Origin: JAJFUB01 sp964622325
GTDB lineage: Bacteria; Armatimonadota; Zipacnadia; Zipacnadales; UBA11051
Length of the DNA: 64,000 nt
Direction of reading: 5' to 3'
NCBI GenBank assembly: GCA_964622325.1
Contig: CAZUOJ010000005.1
Coordinates: forward strand, 1-64,000
A model generated the notes under the pieces. The model searched no databases and was not told the origin of the DNA. It saw only the letters and a program-made list of their open reading frames with translations. Below are positions 27,974-35,692 of the stretch, in pieces. The first letter of the stretch is position 1. Every line of letters starts with the position of its first letter. A program made the position numbers and the translations under genes.

Positions 27974-29848
27974 ATGTCTATGTCTCATTTGCTGTTTGCC
28001 GCGGCGTGCATTTTGCTCCTATGGGCCATAAATGGCTGGGCGGCGGACAAGCCCCTGAGCTTTGCCGTAAAACAGCAGATTTTGCTGCGGGAGTTGCATC
28101 CGGATTGGTGCTGGTTTCATCCCCGCGCGGCGGCCATCCCGCCTGCAGATCCGGAGGGCCGCCCCACTGTCATTGTTACACTCCAGAAGCATTTGAAAGT
28201 GAGCGATTTTTATTCCGGATTGTATTATATGCGTTCCGACGACGGCGGCAGGACCTGGAGGCCGCCTGTGTTGCCGCCCGAATTGGATTGGCGGCAGGAG
28301 AATGGGGAGATAATCGCCGTTGCTGATGTGACGTCCGGCTGGCATGCGCCCAGCGGGCGGCTGCTGGCCATTGGGATTAAAGTGCGCTATAGCCCTCATG
28401 GCGAACAGCTTCTGGATAAGCCCCGTTCGCACAACGCCGCCTATGCCGTGTACAATCCGACAACGAATTCCTGGACGCCGTGGCGCTTTCTGGAAATGCC
28501 AGATCTGGAGGATAAATTCTATCAAATCTGTCCCGGCTGTGTGCAATGGCTCGTGAATGCGGATGGCACAATCCTGCTGCCGATTTATTTCGGCTCCAAA
28601 GGAGCTAAGGACGCTTCGACGACAGTGCTGCATTGCGCCTTCGACGGCGAGAAGCTGACATATCTGCGCCATGGCGACGAATTGACGATTGAGGGCGGGC
28701 GGGGCCTGTGTGAGCCGTCTTTAGCGCGTTATCGGGGACGCTATTATCTGACCCTGCGCAATGATTATCGGGCCTATGTGACGACAAGCGAGGATGGGCT
28801 GCATTGGGCGCCGATTAAGCCCTGGACTTTTGATGATGGCAGCGAGCTGGGCAGCTACAACACGCAGGCTCACTGGCTCGTGCACAGTGAGGGACTTTTT
28901 TTGTGTTATACGCGGCGGGGCGCCAATAATGATCATATTGTGCGTCATCGGGCGCCGCTGTTTATAGCCCAAGTGGATACGGAAAAGCTGTGCGTGATGC
29001 GCGCCACGGAGCAAATCCTGATTCCCGAACGCGGCGTGATGCTGGGCAATTTTGGCGCCTGCGCGCTGGATGAATGGGAGTCATGGGTGACGGATGCGGA
29101 ATTTGCGTTTGGGCCGCCGCCTCATCCACGCGGCGCCGATGGCACCGTATTTATTGCCCGTGTGCAATGGGCGCGCCCCAATCGCTTGCTGAAGCCCGTG
29201 CGCATTATCTGTCTGGGGGATTCCATTACAAAGGGCGTGCGGCCAGGCGTGTTGCCAGAGCAGACTTTCGCGTGGCTAGTAGAAAGGGAATTGTTGCGGC
29301 GCGGCTATAGTGTAGAAGTATTGAATCTGGGCGTCGGCGGGGAGCGAACCGATCAGGCGCTTTTGCGGCTGGACAAAGATGTCCTTGCCCGCCCGCCGCA
29401 TATTGTGCTGTTGATGTATGGCACAAATGACAGTTATGTGGATCCGGGCGCCCGTGCGCCGCGGCTTTCGGCCGCGCAATTCCGGCAAAATCTTTTACAT
29501 CTGATACAGCAGCTCCAGGCCCATAAGATTCAGCCAGTGCTGATGACAGCGCCCTGCTGGGGCGCGCAGGCCTTAAATGGACGCCAGGAAAGCCCCAATA
29601 TCTTGCTGGGGCAATTTATGGATCTCGTGCGGGCGCTCGCGCGGGAACAGCAAGTGCCGCTCGTGGATCATTTTGCCCTCTGGAGCGAAAAAGCTGCCGC
29701 CGGACAGGATATAGGGGCCTGGACGACGGATCAATGTCATCCCAATCCAGCCGGGCAGGCGGTCATGGCGGAAGCGATATTGCCCGTCGTGGCGCCGCTC
29801 GTGCAAAAAGCCCAGCGGGCGGTTGCGTCTGCAGGCGTCCGGAAATAA
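27974..29848 (+). CDS. secreted sialidase-like propeller fused to SGNH/GDSL esterase
   Basis: 624 residues from the ATG at 27974, chosen because AGGAGGGG lies just upstream and a signal peptide (LLFAAACILLLWAINGWAAD) starts there. Residues of about 25-400 form a sialidase-type six-bladed propeller with two Asp-box-like turns (SDDGGRTWRPP, TSEDGLHWAP). Residues of about 408-610 are an SGNH hydrolase with every catalytic block intact: LGDSITKG (Ser417), NLGVGGERT, YGTNDSY (Asn485) and DQCHPN (Asp586, His589). It probably removes an acyl group, for example acetate, from a glycan while the propeller binds or cuts it. This is a useful contrast to the degenerate SGNH domain at 21.5-22.0 kb. Confidence 0.82.
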   Translation: MSMSHLLFAAACILLLWAINGWAADKPLSFAVKQQILLRELHPDWCWFHPRAAAIPPADPEGRPTVIVTLQKHLKVSDFYSGLYYMRSDDGGRTWRPPVLPPELDWRQENGEIIAVADVTSGWHAPSGRLLAIGIKVRYSPHGEQLLDKPRSHNAAYAVYNPTTNSWTPWRFLEMPDLEDKFYQICPGCVQWLVNADGTILLPIYFGSKGAKDASTTVLHCAFDGEKLTYLRHGDELTIEGGRGLCEPSLARYRGRYYLTLRNDYRAYVTTSEDGLHWAPIKPWTFDDGSELGSYNTQAHWLVHSEGLFLCYTRRGANNDHIVRHRAPLFIAQVDTEKLCVMRATEQILIPERGVMLGNFGACALDEWESWVTDAEFAFGPPPHPRGADGTVFIARVQWARPNRLLKPVRIICLGDSITKGVRPGVLPEQTFAWLVERELLRRGYSVEVLNLGVGGERTDQALLRLDKDVLARPPHIVLLMYGTNDSYVDPGARAPRLSAAQFRQNLLHLIQQLQAHKIQPVLMTAPCWGAQALNGRQESPNILLGQFMDLVRALAREQQVPLVDHFALWSEKAAAGQDIGAWTTDQCHPNPAGQAVMAEAILPVVAPLVQKAQRAVASAGVRK

Positions 29849-30005
29849 AATGTATAAGACATGCGGGCGCTGGCGGGGAGATAAGGGAAAAAATCCGCTC
29901 TTTTAATTTTTCTGGCAAGAAGGAATTTCCCCCCAGGCAAAGAATTTTTCCCGCCAGCAATGGCTTTTGCGGATCAATCCCTGACAGGTTGGGAGCTTCA
30001 CAACG

Positions 30006-31988
30006 ATGCGGATGCGAGAGATTGAAGAGCTGGCCGAATATCGTTCGCTGATGGAGGCGCCGGAGACCTTTCAGGAGGGCTTTGGCTGGAAGACGGTGTT
30101 GGGCGCCCTGTTCATCGGCTTTGTCATGATGCCCGGTTCCATCTATCTGGGCCTCGTCGTGGGGCAATCGATGGGCCCGGCCGCCGAATGGACGACGATT
30201 ATTTTGTTTACGGAAGTGGCGCGGCGCTCGTTCACGGTCCTCTCCCGGCAGGAAGTGTATTTGCTGTATTATGTGGCGGGGGGATTGGCGGCAGGAGGCG
30301 GCATGCTCGGGCTGTCGGGCGGCCCGTTTGCCAATCTGGTCTGGAATGCGTATTTGCGCAATCCCGCTGTGGCGCCGGCGGGGCTGGCGGAGGAAGTGCC
30401 CAACTGGGTGGCGCCGCCCTCCACCTCAGAAGCCGTCCTGCGGCGGACCTTTCTCCATCCCGATTGGCTGCCGGCCATCGGCGTGCTGATAGCCACGATG
30501 ATATTTTCCCGGCTCGCCTGGTTTACTTTCGGCTATGTGCTGTTTCGCCTGACCTCCGATGGCGAGAAGCTGCCGTTTCCGTTGGCGCCAGTGGCTGCCC
30601 AGGGCGCCACGGCCCTGGCGGAAGCCTCCAGCAAAGAAGAAACCTGGCGCTGGCGAATTTTCTCCATCGGCAGCATGATTGGCGTGGCGTTCGGGCTGAT
30701 TTATGTGGGAATTCCCACTCTTTCGGGCGTCATTTTGATTCAGCCCATTCAGCTTTTGCCCATTCCGTTTATTGATTTCACGCAGGGCACGGAGCGCATT
30801 TTGCCGGGCGTGGCCATCGGCATCGGCACAAACATCAGCACTATCTTCACAGGCTTCGTGCTGCCGTTCTGGATGATTGTGGGCAGCTTTTGCGCCATGC
30901 TGGTCACCATGATTGTGAATCCGATTGCCGCCGTGACCGGGCATCTGCCCACCTGGCGGCCCGGGATGGAATCCATGCGCACTATCTGGGCCACAAGCAT
31001 TGATATCTGGCTTTCGTTTGGCATTGGCACGGCTTTTGCCGTGGCGATTTTGGGGATTATCAAGATGATAGGGGGCTGGCGAGCGGCCAAAGCCGAAGGT
31101 CAGAAAATTGCCTTTGGCTTCGGCACGCCGCCGCCCGGGCGCGGCGATTTCAATGTCTGGATGTGTCTGGGGATCTTTTTCCTGTGCACGACTGGCTATG
31201 TGCTGCTCACGCGTTATCTTGTCCCGGATTTTCCCATCTTCTTCGTGTTGTTCTTCGGCTATATCTGGACGCCGTTTGAATCGTATATTAACGCCCGCAT
31301 GGTTGGCTTGACCGGCCAGCTCGTGGCTATTCCGATGTTGCGCCAGGCCACCTTTATCCTGAGCGGATATAAGGGCATAAAAATCTGGTTTGCGCCTATC
31401 CCCCTGTCCAATTACGGCGGCCAGGCGCAGCATTTCCGCTCCGTGGAGCTGACGGGCACAAAGTTCACTTCGCTGGTCAAGGCGGAGCTGTTAATGTTCC
31501 CCGTGCTTCTGTTTTGCAGCTTCATTTTCTGGAGCTATGTGTGGCGGCTCAATCCCATTCCCAGCGCGTATTATCCCTACACGCAAAAGTTCTGGGATTA
31601 TGAGGCAATGAATGCCTGGCTGTGGTTCACTTCCACCACCGAAGGGCCCGCCAAGGAGATGTTTGAACGCGCCATTAAGCCCTGGCTGATGGTGGGCGGG
31701 CTGGGCTTCGGCCTGATCGCCTATTATCTGTTAAGCTGGCTGAATGTGCCCGTGATGACCATTTATGGCTTTATCCGCGGGCTGGGCACCATTCCGCATT
31801 ATATTGTGCCCGAATTTATCGGCGCGCTGATTGGGCGTTATTATCTGGCCAAGCGCTTTGGCGAAGAAAACTGGCGCCGCTGGCCGCCTGTACTCGCCGC
31901 GGGGCTGTCCTGCGGAATGGGCCTCGTGGGAATGCTCACTATTGCCGTCGCGCTGCTGAAAAGCAGTATCACGGAGCTGCCGTTCTAA
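30006..31988 (+). CDS. OPT-family-like membrane transporter
   Basis: 660 residues with about 14-16 hydrophobic segments. The pattern FPLAPVAAQGATALAEAS and long loops between helices recall the oligopeptide/metal-chelate (OPT/YSL) family, including its bacterial branch often found near glycan genes. It is the only transporter in the island, so it may import peptides, glycopeptides or saccharides released outside. Base use differs from its neighbours: ACC and GGT, avoided elsewhere, are three to five times more frequent here by hand count, which hints at later acquisition. A strong terminator follows. The start ATG has GGGAG ten bases upstream; the next ATG, six bases on, is possible. Confidence 0.65.
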   Translation: MRMREIEELAEYRSLMEAPETFQEGFGWKTVLGALFIGFVMMPGSIYLGLVVGQSMGPAAEWTTIILFTEVARRSFTVLSRQEVYLLYYVAGGLAAGGGMLGLSGGPFANLVWNAYLRNPAVAPAGLAEEVPNWVAPPSTSEAVLRRTFLHPDWLPAIGVLIATMIFSRLAWFTFGYVLFRLTSDGEKLPFPLAPVAAQGATALAEASSKEETWRWRIFSIGSMIGVAFGLIYVGIPTLSGVILIQPIQLLPIPFIDFTQGTERILPGVAIGIGTNISTIFTGFVLPFWMIVGSFCAMLVTMIVNPIAAVTGHLPTWRPGMESMRTIWATSIDIWLSFGIGTAFAVAILGIIKMIGGWRAAKAEGQKIAFGFGTPPPGRGDFNVWMCLGIFFLCTTGYVLLTRYLVPDFPIFFVLFFGYIWTPFESYINARMVGLTGQLVAIPMLRQATFILSGYKGIKIWFAPIPLSNYGGQAQHFRSVELTGTKFTSLVKAELLMFPVLLFCSFIFWSYVWRLNPIPSAYYPYTQKFWDYEAMNAWLWFTSTTEGPAKEMFERAIKPWLMVGGLGFGLIAYYLLSWLNVPVMTIYGFIRGLGTIPHYIVPEFIGALIGRYYLAKRFGEENWRRWPPVLAAGLSCGMGLVGMLTIAVALLKSSITELPF

Positions 31989-32030
31989 GCGCGCCGAAAG
32001 TCCCGGCAGGCTTGCCCCCAGAAAAGCACA

Positions 32031-32067
32031 ACGCCCTCTTCCCGGCGCGGAAGAGGGCGTTTGTTTC
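32031..32067 (+). terminator. strong rho-independent terminator of the transporter gene
   Basis: A perfect 12-bp stem, ACGCCCTCTTCC and GGAAGAGGGCGT, closes a 6-base loop and is followed by TTGTTTC. It lies 42 bases past the transporter stop. Read on the other strand it is followed by TGTGCTTTTC, so it may also stop the convergent propeller gene. Confidence 0.88.
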
Positions 32068-32085
32068 GGGGATAGCGGCAAGGCC

Positions 32086-32107
32086 CATTGTCCGGACATT
32101 GTCCGGA
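32086..32107. repeat. tandem 11-bp repeat between convergent genes
   Basis: CATTGTCCGGA is present twice without a gap (32086-32096, 32097-32107). It lies downstream of two convergent genes, so a promoter operator role is unlikely. Function unknown. Confidence 0.5.
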
Positions 32108-32243
32108 AGAGGAAAGTCTTTTTCACGCTGGCACACAGCCAGCCAGCCTCAATGGCTAGAAAAGCAGCAGCTTCCCTAGAGGCCCCCAAAAGCCGAAATG
32201 ACGCCACAGTTCCACGCCTGCTTCGAGCTTCCCGCTGCCGGCC

Positions 32244-34250
32244 TCAGGGTTCGCGGCGCGGCAGGCGAAAAAGCTGCGCCCCGCGCGTGAAATAAATGTC
32301 TGTCTCCGTGGCCACGAAGGCAAAAGGCGAAAGGGGGCCGAGGCGGGCTAATTTCGTCCAGACTTGCGCCGCCGGATCATATTCCGCGACGCCCCCCGGG
32401 CCGCCCGCAATGATCCGCCGCCCATCCCACAACAGCCGGGACGCTTCGACAGGCATGGGAAGGGATGCTTGCAAAAGCATCCTGCCGGGCCGAAGCAAGC
32501 GCACGAAATACAGCTTTTTCCCTTCTGTGTACGCCAGCAGGCGCCGCGGCTGCGCTTCCAGCAACACAGCGGCGCCGGCGTAGCTTTGGGGCCAGGGCGC
32601 TTCCGCAATTTGCTGATTGCGGGCGGCATCCCACCAGCGCAGGGCGACTGCGTCGCAAATAAGCAACAGGCCAGGCTGCAGTTCGGCGAGGGCAAAGGGC
32701 ACTGTGGCCAGGCGCGTGCTGCCCGTCTTTTTCGTTTCCGGATCCAGCCAGCTGACGCCGCCGCCCGTGCTGCCCCAGCCCGCCGGCCCCACCGCCCAAA
32801 TCCGGCCATCGCTGGCCGCCAGACACGCCACCGGCCGATATGTGTATTGCCCCAGACAGCCGACAAAGCGGGGATTGATTTGCTTAACATAATCGCAGCG
32901 CCAGGGCCGGAAGGGATTGTACAGCACAAGAGCGCCATTCGTATAGCTGGCGCAGACCAGCTCCTTTCCCCGCACGCAAAAACTGTATATCTCGCCGCTC
33001 CAGCCCGGATTGTGATTGCCCAAATCCCGCAGCTCCCCTGTGTGCGGATTATAGCGGAACAGATGCATGCTCTGAAACGCCCCGCCATAAATACAGCCAT
33101 CAGGCCCCACGCCCAGGCCAAATAGGCCCCGCTCCACCCGCGGCTGCTCGTATGTCTTTTCGCGCCGCACCTGCAGCCGTTTTTCATCGTATTCCAGCAC
33201 CTGTAAATCGGCTGTCACGGCATATTTCATCTCCAGAGCAAGCTCCGCCGGGGGCTGGAAATCCGCTAAACGGAGCGTGTGTGCGCCCTCTTTAGGATGC
33301 CACAAATACACACGGCGGCCATCGGAAGTGGCGATGGCGTCAGAAGCGGGGAGAAGATAAAAATCCAGCACACTGCCGTACGCGGAATTGTGGCGCCAGC
33401 GCGACCAGACCGGATAGGCGATATCAGGCGGCCAGGGGGCTTCGCCCAGAAATGCGCCTGTCTGGAGGTCAAAGGCGCCGCGGCGGCCGCTGGGAAAATG
33501 TTTCGCATACAGGATATTGGGCCCCACGGCGGCGGCAATGATAAAGCCATCCGCTTTCCAGCTTTCGGGCGCCCATTGCGCCACATCTTTGTTTTGTGCG
33601 GGATCATAAATGTAGATCCGCGCCACATGCCCCAGGCCAAAGGCAATGCGCCCATCAGGCAGGGGCACCACCGCACTCACATACCAGTTGCCTTTTTCGG
33701 GAATATCCGGCAGAGGCTGGACTTCGCCTGTCTTTTTATTCACGCGCGCCCGCTCCCCATAGCAACTGCCACAATACAGCCAGCCATCACGCCCCTCGCA
33801 CATAGCGCGCACATGATGCACGCCATAACGGGACAGATCCCACGGCCGGCCCGCAACTTCCCACACGCTCCCTTCCGCCCGATAGCGCCAGATTTCGCCT
33901 GTCGTGCTGCCCACATATATGGCGCCATCACTGGCCGGCACAATCGGATACGCCTCCAGATGATGAAGCGGCTTGATGTCCAGCTCGTCCGTGTGTAAAT
34001 CCAGAGCGCAAAAATGTCCGCCAGATTCAGCCGAGGTCGTCCAGCACAAAAGAGTATGCCCCTGGCGGCCATATCCCGGACAAAGGCGATATGACACGAG
34101 ACTGGCATTCTGAATGGGCGTGCCCAAAAGACGCGGCTCACGCAGCTTTTCCCGCACCGGCAGGGCTCCTTCCTGAGGGAAGGCCAGGGCCGCTAATCCC
34201 CAGGCCAGCCCCCCTAGCCACAACAATGTTTGCCGCCGCAGACGCCCCAT
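32244..34250 (-). CDS. secreted beta-propeller protein (paralogue 2)
   Basis: 668 residues with a signal peptide (LLWLGGLAWGLAALAFPQ after an Arg-rich start). Blades repeat throughout: GAIYVGSTTGEIWRYRAEG, GWLYCGSCYGERARVNKKTG, GCIYGGAFQSMHLFRYNPHTG, LVCASYTNGALVLYNPFRPW. The last two correspond closely in order and wording to segments of the protein at 14042-15961, so the two are probably paralogues about 17 kb apart. No catalytic residues are evident. It is the last gene of a minus-strand run with the FAD oxidoreductase (14-base gap) and esterase. Its ACC/GGT content is moderately raised, like the adjacent transporter. Confidence 0.7.
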   Translation of the reverse strand: MGRLRRQTLLWLGGLAWGLAALAFPQEGALPVREKLREPRLLGTPIQNASLVSYRLCPGYGRQGHTLLCWTTSAESGGHFCALDLHTDELDIKPLHHLEAYPIVPASDGAIYVGSTTGEIWRYRAEGSVWEVAGRPWDLSRYGVHHVRAMCEGRDGWLYCGSCYGERARVNKKTGEVQPLPDIPEKGNWYVSAVVPLPDGRIAFGLGHVARIYIYDPAQNKDVAQWAPESWKADGFIIAAAVGPNILYAKHFPSGRRGAFDLQTGAFLGEAPWPPDIAYPVWSRWRHNSAYGSVLDFYLLPASDAIATSDGRRVYLWHPKEGAHTLRLADFQPPAELALEMKYAVTADLQVLEYDEKRLQVRREKTYEQPRVERGLFGLGVGPDGCIYGGAFQSMHLFRYNPHTGELRDLGNHNPGWSGEIYSFCVRGKELVCASYTNGALVLYNPFRPWRCDYVKQINPRFVGCLGQYTYRPVACLAASDGRIWAVGPAGWGSTGGGVSWLDPETKKTGSTRLATVPFALAELQPGLLLICDAVALRWWDAARNQQIAEAPWPQSYAGAAVLLEAQPRRLLAYTEGKKLYFVRLLRPGRMLLQASLPMPVEASRLLWDGRRIIAGGPGGVAEYDPAAQVWTKLARLGPLSPFAFVATETDIYFTRGAQLFRLPRREP

Positions 34251-34264
34251 TTGTGTCCCCTTTT

Positions 34265-35599
34265 CTAAGCATTTGGCAGGAAGGCGCCTAATTTTTTCAG
34301 CCTTTGCTGCAGCTCGGCTACATCCACTTCGCGCGTCGTGCCGCTGTTTTTTGCCGCTAAGGCCGCCGCCACGCCGGCCGCCTGGCCCGTGATATAGCAG
34401 CCGGGCATAACGCGGATTGAGGATTGCAAATAACGATCCGCGCTGATACAGCGGCCAGCGACGAGCACATTATCCAGCTTTTGCGGAATAAGCGCCCGAT
34501 AGGGGATGCCATAACTTTCGCCGGGCTGATAACGCAGCGTTGTGAATTCTTCCAGGAATTTGGCATAGGCGGATTCGTCGTATGTGGCTGTATGAATATC
34601 CACGGGATAACAGAAGCGGCCAATTTCATCAGGGAAAACCGCCTGGCGCTTGAAATCCTCCAGGACAAGCACATAATCGCCCATAATGCGCCGTGTTTCG
34701 CGAATGCCCAGCAGGGAGGCCGTGACGACAAGCTCCATTTCTTCAAAGCCCTGCAGATATTGCTTGTAATAGCGTTCGTATTCCGTCAGCAGCTTGCGGC
34801 CCCAGAGCAGCGCCTGTGTGACGGAGCGCTCATCTGTGCCGTCCACCCCAAATGTATGGCCGATGTTGCCGCCCCCCAGGCCCCGAGGGCTGATCTGCGC
34901 CATCCCGGGCAGATGTCTGTCGGGGATTGTAAAAACGCCGTCAGCGATGGCTTTGTCACACTGGCTGTCATCGCGCAGGCCCTGGGCGCGCGCCGCCTCC
35001 ACGCGGGCCCAATCAATGCCGCTCCACAGGCTGCACAGAGTGCCGGGCATCATATTGCCCTCCGCATCGCCTTTTTCATAAGGAGCGCCCGCCCACGCGC
35101 AGATATCGCCATCGCCTGTGGCATCAATGAAAATTTTAGCGGCTAGGGCGAACAGGCCGCTTTTGCCCCAGCACAGCGCATGCGTCACACGGGGCCCCTC
35201 TTGCTTCAGGCCAATCACATATGTGTGCAGCGAAAACAAGGCGCCCGAAGCAGCCACAAAATCATCATAAATCCGCTTCAAAATTTCGACGCGAATTGTC
35301 GGAGACATCGAGCCGGGCGGGCTGGCAGTGCCCCCCCGGGCATACAATTCCTCATAAATCCGTTTTCCAATCCCGCTCGCGTAAAAATGCACGCCGTCCC
35401 CGAACATGCAAAACCAGGGAACGAGCCCTGCCGTGCCCATCCCGCCAAAGCATGAATGGCCCTCTGCCAGATACACGGAAACGCCTTGCTCCCGCGCGGC
35501 CAGCGTGGCGGCTATCCCCGCCGGGCCTCCGCCCGCCACAAAAACATCCACATAATGACGCACAGGAATTGTCTCGCTCCAATGAATAGAATCTGCCAT
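34265..35599 (-). CDS. FAD-dependent oxidoreductase (FAD_oxidored family)
   Basis: 444 residues starting at the ATG at 35599, which has AAAGGAA upstream; the longer frame to 35665 lacks a ribosome site. The dinucleotide motif VAGGGPAGIAATLAAREQG is at about residues 21-39, with a following acidic residue in YLAEG. GLKQEGPRVTHALCW and IDATGDGDICAWAG (the family GD motif) and a C-terminal GCYITGQAAGVAAALA complete the FAD-binding fold. It has no signal peptide. Relatives are often annotated as xanthan lyase because of their glycan-gene neighbourhoods but are probably cytoplasmic dehydrogenases. It sits between the esterase and propeller genes; the substrate is unknown. Confidence 0.85.
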   Translation of the reverse strand: MADSIHWSETIPVRHYVDVFVAGGGPAGIAATLAAREQGVSVYLAEGHSCFGGMGTAGLVPWFCMFGDGVHFYASGIGKRIYEELYARGGTASPPGSMSPTIRVEILKRIYDDFVAASGALFSLHTYVIGLKQEGPRVTHALCWGKSGLFALAAKIFIDATGDGDICAWAGAPYEKGDAEGNMMPGTLCSLWSGIDWARVEAARAQGLRDDSQCDKAIADGVFTIPDRHLPGMAQISPRGLGGGNIGHTFGVDGTDERSVTQALLWGRKLLTEYERYYKQYLQGFEEMELVVTASLLGIRETRRIMGDYVLVLEDFKRQAVFPDEIGRFCYPVDIHTATYDESAYAKFLEEFTTLRYQPGESYGIPYRALIPQKLDNVLVAGRCISADRYLQSSIRVMPGCYITGQAAGVAAALAAKNSGTTREVDVAELQQRLKKLGAFLPNA

Positions 35600-35692
35600 T
35601 GCTGTTCCTTTCGTTTCTGCGTATTTATAAAAATTTATTTTTGCGTTTATGATATATGAGCGCAAGCCCTGCCAGACGCCGCCAGAGAACGC

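Noticed and set aside
30426..31433. 335-residue open frame on the minus strand
   Set aside because: It is entirely antisense to the OPT-like permease, has low-complexity His/Gln/Pro composition and no ribosome site; it is a shadow frame.
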